The position numbers and the translations under genes are program-made. A DNA stretch of 34,276 nt from Caccovivens sp964594865 (GTDB lineage Bacteria; Bacillota; Clostridia; Christensenellales; UBA1242), in the NCBI GenBank assembly GCA_964594865.1, contig CAZQMZ010000010.1:1-34276 (forward strand), given 5' to 3'. The notes below the pieces were generated by a model. It made no database searches and was not told where the DNA came from. It saw nothing but the letters and a program-made list of their open reading frames with translations. This document shows positions 6,713 to 14,776 of the stretch, piece by piece (the stretch's first letter is position 1; each line of letters begins with the position of its first letter).

Positions 6713-8524
6713 TCACATTTTTTCCACGCTGTCAATTCCAAGTGTCCACAATGCTTTCTCCAGACATTTTTTCACCAAAACGCAGAGCGCAAGAAGGCTG
6801 TTCTTCTTTTTCTCATCTTGTTCTGCCAATATTTTATGATTGTTATATAATGTTGAAAAAGCACTTGCAAGGTCAAATGTTGAAAGACATAGCGAATTCA
6901 AAGAGTATGCGTCATATGAAAGTTGATATGAAGAATTAAGTCTCAATATTGCAAGAACAATGTTACGCTCTTCCACCGAACTGATGTCAATGTTTCCACT
7001 CTCAAAATGCGCCTTGTTTAAAATGGAATTTATGCGCGCAATGGTGTATTGAATGTAAGGACCTGTCTTTCCATCAAATGAAAGAAATTTATCAATGTCA
7101 AAGACATAGTCCTTTGCCACGGTGTTAGACAGATCACCAAACTTCATTGCCCCCACACCAATTCTTCGCGCAAGTTCATCGTCTCCAACAATGCCATTAG
7201 ACTCAAGTTTCTGTTTTGCTTTTTCCACCAACAGCCCGACAACTTCTTTCAAACGAACAACCCCGCCCGCACGCGTTTTGAAGGGTTTGCCGTCAGAGCC
7301 GTTCATAGTGCCAAAAGCAACATGTTTAAGCTCTTGCTCCTTTGGTGAAATGCCGGAAAGTTTGCAACACCTAAAAACTTGCTCAAAGTGCGTCGTTTGA
7401 CGATTGTCAGTCACATAGACAATCTCGTCAGGAGAATAATCGCGATTTCTCATCAAGATTGTGGCAATGTCCGTTGTTGCATAAAGATCTCCGCCATTAT
7501 ATTTTTTCAAGATTGCCGGTGGCATTGGGTTTTTATATCTTTGTGGTTCATCTTCGCTCTTTTTTGGAATTGGAATATGCTCGCCTTCTCGTGCCACATC
7601 CACAATCAGCGCTCCTTCACTTTCGCGCGCCAATCCTTTGTCGATGAAAATTTTGACGGTTTCATCAATATATGGAAAAGCGTCGCTTTCGCCATAATAG
7701 AACTCAAAAGATGTGTTGAGAAGTTGATAGTTGTTTTCAATTTCTTTAACAGAAAGTTCTCGAATTTTTTTATAAATTGTATAATATGGTTCCTTGTGCT
7801 GTTGGATGTAGAGCGTAAATTTATCTGCCTCAGCCTTGAAATTTTCGTCAACATCTTTGCGTTTGCTTGCCTTTGGATATTCTTCATTCAAAACATCCAA
7901 AGTGACATTTTTGAGTGAAATTTCATCAAAATTTACATTTTTTGTGCATTTTTGTGCATTTTTTTCAATTTTTTGCTCAAAAAAATCATCTAAAAATCCG
8001 TCTTCTTTAAGTTGCAAAATTGTCAGTCCCATTTGCAAACCCCAATCACCCAAATGCACATCAGCAAGCACACGGTCACCAAGTGCAACGTGAAGCCTTT
8101 TCAACGCTTCGCCCACAATTGGAGAGCGTAAGTGTCCAACATGAAGTTCTTTCGCCACATTTGCTCCACCATAATCAAAAAAGATCAAGCGCGGATTTTT
8201 CACTTGTTCCAATCCCAAATTCTCATCCTTCGCAATCTCATTGCCGAATTGAGAGAGCTGTTTGTTGGAAACAACAACATTTATAAATCCCGGCATAACA
8301 GCAGAAAATTGAAAACTATCTGTTTTTTTGATGTTTTTCACAATTTTTTCAGCCAAATCAATCGGTTTTTCGCCCATTTTCTTTGCGTTCAACATCGCAT
8401 AGTTGCATTGATAGTCACAAAGTCCCGGACGGTTTGAAAAAGCCACAGAAAGTCCTTCAGATTCCAAATTCAAATTTTTCAAAACTTCTTTAAGTATGTT
8501 TGTTATTTCAATTTTAATGTTCAT
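6713..8524 (-). CDS. argS: Arginyl-tRNA synthetase
   Basis: Class I aminoacyl-tRNA synthetase charging tRNA-Arg, 603 residues, full length. The N-terminal Add1 domain spans about residues 1-105. The catalytic Rossmann fold follows with the HIGH-type motif HVGH (128-131) after DYGGANVAKEL. The KMSKS position is a degenerate SDGKPFKTRAGG loop, usual for bacterial ArgRS without a canonical KMSKS. The C-terminal anticodon-binding DALR domain includes TGPYIQYTIARI. I place the start at ATG 8524 (MNIKIEI) because GTGGAG lies just upstream. The upstream in-frame ATG at 8542 has no ribosome binding site. Single-gene unit with its own promoter. Confidence 0.97.
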   Translation of the reverse strand: MNIKIEITNILKEVLKNLNLESEGLSVAFSNRPGLCDYQCNYAMLNAKKMGEKPIDLAEKIVKNIKKTDSFQFSAVMPGFINVVVSNKQLSQFGNEIAKDENLGLEQVKNPRLIFFDYGGANVAKELHVGHLRSPIVGEALKRLHVALGDRVLADVHLGDWGLQMGLTILQLKEDGFLDDFFEQKIEKNAQKCTKNVNFDEISLKNVTLDVLNEEYPKASKRKDVDENFKAEADKFTLYIQQHKEPYYTIYKKIRELSVKEIENNYQLLNTSFEFYYGESDAFPYIDETVKIFIDKGLARESEGALIVDVAREGEHIPIPKKSEDEPQRYKNPMPPAILKKYNGGDLYATTDIATILMRNRDYSPDEIVYVTDNRQTTHFEQVFRCCKLSGISPKEQELKHVAFGTMNGSDGKPFKTRAGGVVRLKEVVGLLVEKAKQKLESNGIVGDDELARRIGVGAMKFGDLSNTVAKDYVFDIDKFLSFDGKTGPYIQYTIARINSILNKAHFESGNIDISSVEERNIVLAILRLNSSYQLSYDAYSLNSLCLSTFDLASAFSTLYNNHKILAEQDEKKKNSLLALCVLVKKCLEKALWTLGIDSVEKM

Positions 8525-8561
8525 AGCTTTCTCCACAATCATTTATAAAGTTTATGAAAAA

Positions 8562-8590
8562 ATTATAGCAAAAAATACAAAAAATAGCAA
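8562..8590 (-). promoter_or_regulatory. argS promoter
   Basis: TTGCTA (8585-8590), a 17-base spacer and TATAAT (8562-8567) with an upstream TG (TGC-TATAAT), an extended -10. The start point would be near 8555, giving a leader of about 30 bases with a good ribosome binding site. This is the cleanest sigma-A promoter in the window and a useful contrast to the leaderless genes. Confidence 0.75.
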
Positions 8591-8647
8591 GAAAAAAGCG
8601 CTCTCAAATTGATGAATATAAAAACATTTAAAAACAAAATGCTTTTA

Positions 8648-8725
8648 AAAAATAAATAAAAAAACTTTTTAAAAATAAATAAAAATGAAAAATAATTATT
8701 CTTTAAATAAAAAAATAAATAAAAA
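8648..8725. repeat. A-rich spacer with three AAAAATAAATAAAAA copies
   Basis: The exact 15-mer AAAAATAAATAAAAA occurs at 8648-8662, 8671-8685 and 8711-8725. The whole spacer 8591-8798 between argS and recR is almost pure A on the plus strand, with no open frame. A near copy occurs at 29901-29914 in the other long AT spacer. Confidence 0.6.
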
Positions 8726-8785
8726 ATCAGAAAAATTCGATATTATCGGACGAAAAAATGTTTAAAAATATTAAAAAATAAATAT

Positions 8786-8822
8786 TAAAATATAAAAAAA
8801 GAAATATATTTTTATATTTCTT
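8786..8822 (-). terminator. Terminator overlapping the recR stop
   Basis: AAGAAATATA (8799-8808) and TATATTTCTT (8813-8822) pair perfectly around a four-base loop. The recR stop codon (8812-8814) is part of the loop and stem. The minus strand then runs TTTTTTTATATTTT. It ends the dnaX-ybaB-HD-recR operon. Confidence 0.75.
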
Positions 8823-9405
8823 GTCTTGAATTTAATGCTTTTTCAAGTGTCACTTCATCGGCAAATTCAATGTCACTTCCAATGGAAATTCCTTGCGCAA
8901 GCCTCGTCACTTTCACACCCATTGGCTTCAAAAGTTTGGCAATATACATCGCAGTTGCCTCACCTTCAACATCTGGATTGGTTGCCATAATCACTTCTTC
9001 CACTCCATGTTTTTGCACGCGAGAAAGAAGCTCTTTGATTTTGATGTCATTAGGTCCTTTGTTCTCAAGTGGATTTATGCATCCAAAAAGGACATGGTAA
9101 ACCCCATCAAAACTCTTCACTTTTTCCATTGAGATAATGTCTTTTGGCTCTTGAACAACGCAGACAAGTTTTTGATTTCTTCTTTGACATATTGGACAGA
9201 TTTCGGAAGCACTGTAATTTCCACACTCTTTGCAAAGTTGAACTTTGTCTTTCACATCGACGATTGCTTTTGCAAAATTTTCTGCCTTATTGCGATTGTT
9301 TTCAATGATATAGAAAGCATAGCGTTGTGCAGTCTTTCTTCCAACGCCCGGCAACGATCTGAAATATTCAATCAACCTTTCAATCGGCTCTTCAAATTCA
9401 CTCAT
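8812..9405 (-). CDS. recR: Recombination mediator RecR
   Basis: DNA-binding clamp of the RecFOR pathway that loads RecA on SSB-coated gaps, 197 residues, full length. Helix-hairpin-helix LPGVGRKTAQRYAF (18-31), zinc finger Cys58-X2-Cys61 and Cys70-X2-Cys73, then a Toprim domain (about 80-175) with VQEPKDI, the NPLENKGP loop and ATNPDVEGEATA. The C-terminal GISIGSDIEFADEVTL matches the family. An AAAGGA site precedes the start. It is last in the dnaX-ybaB-recR order known from Bacillus and Clostridia, here with an HD-domain gene inserted before it. Confidence 0.97.
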   Translation of the reverse strand: MSEFEEPIERLIEYFRSLPGVGRKTAQRYAFYIIENNRNKAENFAKAIVDVKDKVQLCKECGNYSASEICPICQRRNQKLVCVVQEPKDIISMEKVKSFDGVYHVLFGCINPLENKGPNDIKIKELLSRVQKHGVEEVIMATNPDVEGEATAMYIAKLLKPMGVKVTRLAQGISIGSDIEFADEVTLEKALNSRQEI

Positions 9406-9424
9406 TTCACAATCCTTTCAATTT

Positions 9425-9853
9425 TCAGTCAAAACCCTTTTTCTTCAATTCTGAAATCAAAGTTTTACTTTCAAGACTTTCAATTTCGATTCCATATCTT
9501 AACGAAATATCTTTCAACCTTTCTTCATAAGAAACAAAGTTGCCTTGAAAATTTATATGCATATCTGCCCAATTCAATATATCCAAAAATTTGCTTTGAT
9601 ATGGACAGTTTGCCTTTCCGTGCCAAAAAATTTCTCGCCAAAACTTATATTTCTGTTTCTTCATGAATTCCCCTCCCACACGAGCATGCAGGTGAAATTC
9701 TTTTTCTTCCAAAAATTCATAACCAACATCATGCAAAAACCCAAGGGTGAAAAGGTTGACACATTCTTGCTCGGAAAATCCGTGCTCTTGTCCATATTTT
9801 TTCATCAATTCTGCAACTGCAAATATATGATTTTTTCTGTTTTCATCAATCAT
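9425..9853 (-). CDS. HD-domain phosphohydrolase (YqeK-like size)
   Basis: Small soluble HD protein of 142 residues. Metal-ligand candidates are His9, the His41-Asp42 doublet in LGFLHDVGYEF, His78 and Asp97 in LNWADMHIN, in the H...HD...D order of metal-dependent phosphohydrolases. The substrate cannot be read from the sequence; a nucleotide or dinucleotide is plausible for this fold. A GGTGG site lies just before ATG 9853. It sits 15 bases after ybaB and 19 bases before recR, so it is cotranscribed with recombination and replication genes. This position is not part of the textbook dnaX-ybaB-recR order. Confidence 0.85.
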   Translation of the reverse strand: MIDENRKNHIFAVAELMKKYGQEHGFSEQECVNLFTLGFLHDVGYEFLEEKEFHLHARVGGEFMKKQKYKFWREIFWHGKANCPYQSKFLDILNWADMHINFQGNFVSYEERLKDISLRYGIEIESLESKTLISELKKKGFD

Positions 9854-9868
9854 GTATCCACCAATATT

Positions 9869-10183
9869 TTACATGATGTTTGGAAGTTTGGATTGTTCGT
9901 CAGCGGTGATTTTTGATATGCAATCGTTCACCGCACTGACCATCAAGTCTTCCAGCATTTCAACATCGTCTGGGTCAATAACTTCCGGTTTGATCTTTAC
10001 ACTTTTGACAGTTTTATTTCCAAGCATAGTCACTTCCACCATACCTCCGCCAACAGTGGAAGAATATTCCGTGCTGTCAATCTCGTCACGGATCCTTTTC
10101 ATATCCTCTTGCATTTTCTGTGCTTGGCGCATAAGTTGTTGCATGTTTGCTCCGCCAAAGCCACCACCAAAACCATATCCCAT
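9869..10183 (-). CDS. ybaB: YbaB/EbfC nucleoid-associated protein
   Basis: Small DNA-binding protein that forms tweezer-like dimers on the nucleoid, 104 residues. A Gly-rich N-terminus (GYGFGGGFGGANMQQL) leads into the helix MRQAQKMQEDMKRIRDE, then a beta-sheet core with GGGMVEVTMLGNKTVKSVKI and the C-terminal helix. The ATG at 10183 is chosen because AAGGAG is eight bases upstream; a TTG at 10189 would be only two bases from it. The binding site overlaps the stop of the dnaX tau frame (TAAAAGGAG), pointing to translational coupling that would depend on tau-frame translation. Confidence 0.95.
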   Translation of the reverse strand: MGYGFGGGFGGANMQQLMRQAQKMQEDMKRIRDEIDSTEYSSTVGGGMVEVTMLGNKTVKSVKIKPEVIDPDDVEMLEDLMVSAVNDCISKITADEQSKLPNIM

Positions 10184-10197
10184 TTTCAATTCTCCTT

Positions 10198-11633
10198 TTA
10201 TTCTTCAATCTCGATATTTCCAAAAAACGCTTTCAGTTTTTTGACATCTTTTTCAATTTTTTGCTCTGCACTTTCAAACTTGATCACTTCAAATTTGAGA
10301 TCCAAACCTTGCCAACGAATGGCGTTTTCAATGTCCTTTCGACCATCTTCCAAAACATCTATCAAAAAGTCATCGCTTGTTCGAATGATAAGTTTGCCAT
10401 CTGCAAGAATTGCGTTTGTGATATCTCCGCAAGCCACATGAAGTGCAACTTTGTGGTGTTCTTTGAGATAAAGCACCACCTTTCCCCAAACATTTTTTGC
10501 CGAAAGTTTGGAGACGTCTTTTTCAATTTTCAGTTTTTTTTTGATTCAAATCCCAACATAGCAGACAAACATGTGGTTTCCAACAACAACCGAACAGAAA
10601 GAGTGTATCTCAATTCGCTTTCCGCACTTGAAAAGACTTGCATATATCTGATTAAATCTTTTTCCAAGAATTTTTCAGCTTGTTGTTTATATTTTTCAAA
10701 AACATCATTTGGCAGATTTAAAATTTCACCTGCATTGTGACAAGACTTGCAAACCAACAAATTTCTTGCATGTTTGGATAAATCTTTGGAAAAAACAGCC
10801 AAATTTTTGCCTTGTTTTTCAATTTCATCAATCATGCTCAAAACTTCGCCGACATCTTTCTCGCCAATTTTGTCAAAGAAATTCAAAATCAAATCGTGCT
10901 CGGTTGTCCCCAACACACTCAAAGTCTTTTCTTTGGTTATATCTCCCTGCGAATAAGATGCAATACTGTCCGCGATTGAAAGAGTGTCACGCACACTGCC
11001 TTCGCCTGCTCTTGCGATGATTTTCAAACTTTCTTCGTCATATTTGATGTTTTCTTTATCAAAAATTTCTGAAAGGTGTTTTGCAAGCTTGTCCACACTG
11101 ACAAGCCTGAAATCAAAACGCACACAACGCGACAAAATTGTTTGCGGAAGTTTGTGAACTTCGGTTGTTGCCAAAATGAAAATGATGAAAGGTGGTGGTT
11201 CTTCCAAAGTCTTCAATAGAGCATTGAAGGCGCTGTCTGAAAGCATATGAACTTCATCAACGATATAGACTTTATATTTCGCTCCAACCGGCATAAATTT
11301 GACCTTTTCGCGAATTTGACGAATGTCGTCCACTTTGTTGTTTGAAGCGGCGTCAATTTCGATGATGTTTATGTCATTCTCTTGTTCCAAACGTTTGCAG
11401 TTTTCGCATTGCCCACACGCCGAGCCATGAACCGGCGACAGGCAGTTGACCGAACGTGCAAAGATTTTTGCTACACTTGTCTTTCCCGTTCCCCTTGTGC
11501 CCGTGAAAAGATATGCATGTCCAATTTGGTCATGTTCAATCTGATTTTGAAGAGTCTTTGTGATATGGTCCTGACCAATCACTTCTTCAAAAGTTTTTGG
11601 GCGATATTTTCTGTAAAGTGCAATATGATTCAT
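10198..11633 (-). CDS. dnaX: DNA polymerase III tau subunit (dnaX, -1 frame extension)
   Basis: Predicted full-length clamp-loader tau, 478 residues, made if the ribosome or RNA polymerase slips by one base on nine A residues (10534-10542). The zero frame meets TGA at once, while the -1 frame reads KKKLKIEKDV, then VWGKVVLYLKEHHKVALHV and on to a stop at 10198. That tail matches the tau C-terminal domain of Gram-positive DnaX (a conserved Trp-Gly-Lys-Val start and the alpha/beta segment LIIRTSDDFLIDVL). The combined length, 1436 bases plus one re-read base, is exactly 479 codons. The tau-specific part is only about 110 residues, short for the family. The tail shows no decay. A homopolymer sequencing error is the main alternative. 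Confidence 0.8.
10530..11633 (-). CDS. dnaX: DNA polymerase III gamma/tau subunit, zero-frame (gamma) product
   Basis: AAA+ clamp-loader ATPase, 367 residues in the zero frame. Walker A GTRGTGKTS (45-53), zinc-binding Cys64, Cys73, Cys76 and Cys79, Walker B with VDEVHML, then LLKTLEEPPPFIIFILATTE and the arginine-finger SRC motif (LSRCVRF), followed by lid and domain III helices. The frame ends FESKKN directly after the A-tract, which is how gamma is normally generated. AAAGGAC precedes the ATG. Located 28 bases after tpiA without a terminator, so probably in a long pgk-tpiA-dnaX-ybaB-HD-recR transcript. Confidence 0.97.
   Translation of the reverse strand: MNHIALYRKYRPKTFEEVIGQDHITKTLQNQIEHDQIGHAYLFTGTRGTGKTSVAKIFARSVNCLSPVHGSACGQCENCKRLEQENDINIIEIDAASNNKVDDIRQIREKVKFMPVGAKYKVYIVDEVHMLSDSAFNALLKTLEEPPPFIIFILATTEVHKLPQTILSRCVRFDFRLVSVDKLAKHLSEIFDKENIKYDEESLKIIARAGEGSVRDTLSIADSIASYSQGDITKEKTLSVLGTTEHDLILNFFDKIGEKDVGEVLSMIDEIEKQGKNLAVFSKDLSKHARNLLVCKSCHNAGEILNLPNDVFEKYKQQAEKFLEKDLIRYMQVFSSAESELRYTLSVRLLLETTCLSAMLGFESKKN
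10534..10542 (-). other. Slippery A9 tract for dnaX frameshifting
   Basis: Nine consecutive A residues in the mRNA sense, followed by CTGA with the zero-frame TGA. Thermus dnaX is known to use transcriptional slippage on nine A residues, and E. coli dnaX ribosomal slippage on A AAA AAG. A weak CCAAAC/GTTTGG stem (10486-10511) begins about 22 bases downstream, too far for a classical ribosomal stimulator, so slippage of RNA polymerase is the better guess. Confidence 0.75.
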
Positions 11634-11661
11634 TTTTGTCCTTTTATGTTTTTTACTTCTT

Positions 11662-12411
11662 TCAATAATTCTCTCGACAGATCACAGCAAAATTGTCCAC
11701 ATCCAAGCACGCTCCGCCAATCAACACTCCGTCAATTTCTGGATTGGAAATAATTTTGGAATGGTTGTTGAGATTGATGCTTCCGCCATAGATAACTTTT
11801 ATGTTCTGTCCTGCTTTTGCTGAATATTGTTGTTCAATTTCCTTTCTAATCAATTTGGCAATTTCTGTTATGTCATTGTTTGTGGCACTTTTGCCGGTGC
11901 CAATTGCCCAAATCGGTTCGTAAGCAATAATCAAACTTTCAAGTTCGTTTTCATATATACCTTTAAGGTCATCATCGATTTGCTTTCGAACAAATGCGCA
12001 GGTTTGTTTGTTTTCGTATGTTTGCAAACTTTCTCCCACACACAAAATCACTTTAAGTCCGTTTGCAAGAGCTGTTTTGATTTTTTTGTTGATAAGTTTG
12101 TCAGTCTCTTTGAATTTGCTTCTTCGCTCTGAATGGCCAATGATGACATAACTTGCGCCCAAATCTTTGATCATGCTTGCACTTATCTCTCCTGTGAAAG
12201 ACCCTTTTTCTTCTTCCGAAATGTTTTGAGCTCCAAAAGCCACTTTGCTTCCGTCCAAAAACTCTTTTGCCACCGCCAAATGAGTGGAAGGTGGGCAAAC
12301 AACAATATCATTCTTTGTCGACTTTGTTTTGGTTGCAAGCGCCATTGCATAAGTTTTAAATTCGCTTGGAAGTGAGTTCATTTTGAAATTTCCAATAATG
12401 ATTTTTTTCAT
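11662..12411 (-). CDS. tpiA: Triosephosphate isomerase
   Basis: Interconverts dihydroxyacetone phosphate and glyceraldehyde 3-phosphate in glycolysis, 249 residues, full TIM barrel, cytoplasmic. Active-site landmarks: Asn8 and Lys10 in GNFKMN, the catalytic His in YVIIGHSERR, the catalytic Glu in AYEPIWAIGTG with the flexible loop after it, and phosphate-binding GVLIGGACL near the end. ATG 12411 is chosen because GAAGGTG lies just upstream. The open frame extends 11 codons further without support. It follows pgk, an adjacent step of lower glycolysis. Confidence 0.97.
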   Translation of the reverse strand: MKKIIIGNFKMNSLPSEFKTYAMALATKTKSTKNDIVVCPPSTHLAVAKEFLDGSKVAFGAQNISEEEKGSFTGEISASMIKDLGASYVIIGHSERRSKFKETDKLINKKIKTALANGLKVILCVGESLQTYENKQTCAFVRKQIDDDLKGIYENELESLIIAYEPIWAIGTGKSATNNDITEIAKLIRKEIEQQYSAKAGQNIKVIYGGSINLNNHSKIISNPEIDGVLIGGACLDVDNFAVICRENY

Positions 12412-12489
12412 ATTTTCACCTTCTCTTTTAAATTGATCCAACACACTTGTCTTATGAAATACATTTTACTTAAATTTCAACACAAATTC

Positions 12490-13662
12490 CTACTTCACCA
12501 CATCAATAACTTCAACGGCTGGCAAAGTTTTCCCTTCCATAAGTTTCAAACTTGCACCGCCACCTGTTGAAAGATGGTCAATTTTTTCAGCAACTCCGCA
12601 CAAATTGACAGCACTCACACTGTCACCACCACCCACGATGGAATAAGCTTCCGATTTTGCCACTGTTTTTGCAATATTCATTGTGCCTTTGCTGAACGCA
12701 ATTTCTTCGTATTTTCCCATCGGACCATTCCAAATGATTTGTTTTGCATTGAGAATTTCATTTCCAAAAAGCTTGATTGTTTTTGGTCCAATGTCAAGAG
12801 CTGTCATGTTGTCATCGATTTCTTTCACTTTGACCGCTTTATCTTTGTTTCCAATTTTCACAATATGGTCAATTGGAAGCAAAATCTTTATCCCTTTTTC
12901 TTTTGCCTTTTCCAAAATCTTTTTGGCGTCTTCCACCAAATTGTTTTCACAAATTGAATTGCCCACTTTATGACCTTGTGCAAACAAGAAAGTGTATGCC
13001 ATTCCTCCGCCAATAATGATGCTGTCTGCCATATTGATGACGTTGTTGATCAAATTCAACTTGTCGCTAACTTTTGCTCCACCAAAAATGGCAACAAAAG
13101 GATGCTTTGGATTTTTGAAGGCATCTTCAAACACTTTCAATTCTTTTTCAACCAAAAAACCGATCGCACTTGGCATTTTCAATGCCACGCCATAGTTGGA
13201 AGCATGCTTCCTGTGAGCCACACCAAATGCATCGTCAACGTAAATGTCAGCAAGCTCGCTTAATTTTTTGACAAAAGACGGAGAATTCTTCTCTTCTCCT
13301 TCATCAAAGCGCAAATTTTCCAAAACGATGATGTCGCCATCCTTCATTTTTGAGATTGCCAAATTCACTTCTTCGCCATATATTTTGTTGCAAAACTTGA
13401 CTTTGTTTGGAAAAAATTTCATAAGACGCACTGCAACAGGAAAAAGCGACAAAAACTTGTCGTACCCTTTTGGACGCCCCAAGTGAGAACACAAAATCAA
13501 TTTTGCTCCCCTTTCGGAAAGATAGGAAATTGTTGGAACAGCGGCAACAATTCTTGTGTCATCCAAAATATCCCCCCAATGATCCAAAGGAACATTGAAG
13601 TCACAGCGTAAAAGCACACGTTTACCTTTCAATTTTTCCAAATCTCTTATCGTTTTTTTCAT
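12490..13662 (-). CDS. pgk: Phosphoglycerate kinase
   Basis: Transfers phosphate from 1,3-bisphosphoglycerate to ADP in glycolysis, 390 residues, two-domain cytoplasmic enzyme. The N-terminal substrate site shows LLRCDFNVPLD and SHLGRPKG, then DDAFGVAHRKHAS. The hinge and nucleotide domain show GGAKVSDK, NGPMG and the C-terminal STGGGASLKLMEG loop. It starts with MKKTIRDL preceded by an AAGG-rich leader. First gene of the probable pgk-tpiA-dnaX unit; its promoter is at 13684-13711. GAPDH, enolase and mutase genes are not in the window. Confidence 0.98.
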   Translation of the reverse strand: MKKTIRDLEKLKGKRVLLRCDFNVPLDHWGDILDDTRIVAAVPTISYLSERGAKLILCSHLGRPKGYDKFLSLFPVAVRLMKFFPNKVKFCNKIYGEEVNLAISKMKDGDIIVLENLRFDEGEEKNSPSFVKKLSELADIYVDDAFGVAHRKHASNYGVALKMPSAIGFLVEKELKVFEDAFKNPKHPFVAIFGGAKVSDKLNLINNVINMADSIIIGGGMAYTFLFAQGHKVGNSICENNLVEDAKKILEKAKEKGIKILLPIDHIVKIGNKDKAVKVKEIDDNMTALDIGPKTIKLFGNEILNAKQIIWNGPMGKYEEIAFSKGTMNIAKTVAKSEAYSIVGGGDSVSAVNLCGVAEKIDHLSTGGGASLKLMEGKTLPAVEVIDVVK

Positions 13663-13683
13663 ACCTTTGCCAACCTTTTTATA

Positions 13684-13711
13684 ATTTTACACCATTTGCA
13701 AGATATTTCAA
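13684..13711 (-). promoter_or_regulatory. pgk promoter
   Basis: TTGAAA (13706-13711), a 16-base spacer and TAAAAT (13684-13689). The start point would be near 13677, giving a leader of about 15 bases with AAGG before the pgk ATG. Confidence 0.55.
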
Positions 13712-13762
13712 AACATTTTTTTAAGAAAAACATTTGAGATCTTGCGAAAATCTAACAACGCA

Positions 13763-14695
13763 CTATTCTCCATATTTTTCATATGTATCTTGCAAAATTT
13801 TGAGTGCCTCATCTATGTCTTCGCAAGTGGCAAGTTGAAACCGAACACTTGCCGAAATTGGAAGACCGCTGGCATACCACAAAAGGTGTTTTCTTATATA
13901 TTTTTTAAGCCAATTCTCTTCAAAATGTTCCCGCAAAATGCTGATATGTTTTCTGACAACATCAATTTTTTTGAAATCTACTTTTTGATTTTTAAGTTCA
14001 GCAAAAAGCCATGGTTTGCCAAGCGAACCGCGACCAACCATCACTCCATCCACACCACATTGCCTGATGTTTTTCAAACTGAGCTCGTCCACAACATCGC
14101 CACTGCCCACAACGGGAATCTTGAGCTTGGACTTGACTTTTGCCAGCGCTTCCCAATCGGAATGACCGCTATATCCTTGCACCACAGTTCTTGGATGAAA
14201 GATCACAAAATCGGCACCGCAATCTTCGCACATTTGGGCAAAGTCGAGATAATTTTCTTTTTTATTTCCTTTCCTAAACTTCACAGAAACAGGCTTATTT
14301 GTGGACTTTTTAACAGAATATATGATTTTTCCAGCAAGCGAAATGTTGTCCATAAGCGCACAGCCCTCACCATTTTTGATGATTTTTGGTGCAGGACAGC
14401 CCATGTTTATGTCAAAGCCGTCAAAAGTTTCAAGCAATGGATGTTGAACAGCACCTGCCATGAAATCTTCTTCATGACCAAAAATTTGCGCTATCTTGAT
14501 TTTTTCATCTTTGGTTGACAAAGTCATGAGTGCTGTCTTTTGTGGATTGTGCATCATTGCCCTTGCCGAAAGCATTTCAGTGAATGTTGCGTCCGCTCCA
14601 AAAGAAGAACAAACTGACCTAAACCCCACATCTGTGACGCCTGCCATTGGTGCCAACACGATTGGGTCTTTAATTTCGAAATTTCCAATCTTCAT
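13763..14695 (-). CDS. dusB: tRNA-dihydrouridine synthase, DusB type
   Basis: FMN-dependent reduction of uridine to dihydrouridine in tRNA, 310 residues, full length. The TIM-barrel start KDPIVLAPMAGVTD (9-22) binds FMN; the FDINMGCP motif (94-101) holds the catalytic Cys100. SVKFRKG, FHPRT and VGSGDV are the remaining FMN and tRNA-site landmarks, and a helical C-terminal domain follows. The family-typical start MKIGNFEIKDP fixes ATG 14695, yet no Shine-Dalgarno precedes it. TATTAT (14703-14708) lies seven bases upstream, so the mRNA may be leaderless. Confidence 0.95.
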   Translation of the reverse strand: MKIGNFEIKDPIVLAPMAGVTDVGFRSVCSSFGADATFTEMLSARAMMHNPQKTALMTLSTKDEKIKIAQIFGHEEDFMAGAVQHPLLETFDGFDINMGCPAPKIIKNGEGCALMDNISLAGKIIYSVKKSTNKPVSVKFRKGNKKENYLDFAQMCEDCGADFVIFHPRTVVQGYSGHSDWEALAKVKSKLKIPVVGSGDVVDELSLKNIRQCGVDGVMVGRGSLGKPWLFAELKNQKVDFKKIDVVRKHISILREHFEENWLKKYIRKHLLWYASGLPISASVRFQLATCEDIDEALKILQDTYEKYGE

Positions 14696-14702
14696 AAGAA
14701 AT

Positions 14703-14732
14703 ATAATATCACAAAAAATAATTAAAACAAAA
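14703..14732 (-). promoter_or_regulatory. Candidate leaderless promoter of dusB
   Basis: TATTAT (14703-14708) ends seven bases before the dusB ATG. The -35 region is poor (TTTTGT, 14727-14732, 18-base spacer). No ribosome binding site separates it from the ATG. Confidence 0.35.
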
Positions 14733-14776
14733 CCCTTTGTTCAATTTAATCAAAAGAGATTATAAAAACTTGAAAA

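Noticed and set aside
10198..10479. Separate 93-residue gene starting with GTG after dnaX
   Set aside because: No ribosome binding site; the frame is open further upstream to the A9 tract and its peptide is the DnaX tau domain, so it is better read as a frameshift extension.
11634..11661. SRP RNA (scr/ffs) near dnaX, as in several Firmicutes
   Set aside because: Only 28 bases separate tpiA and dnaX; no room for the RNA.
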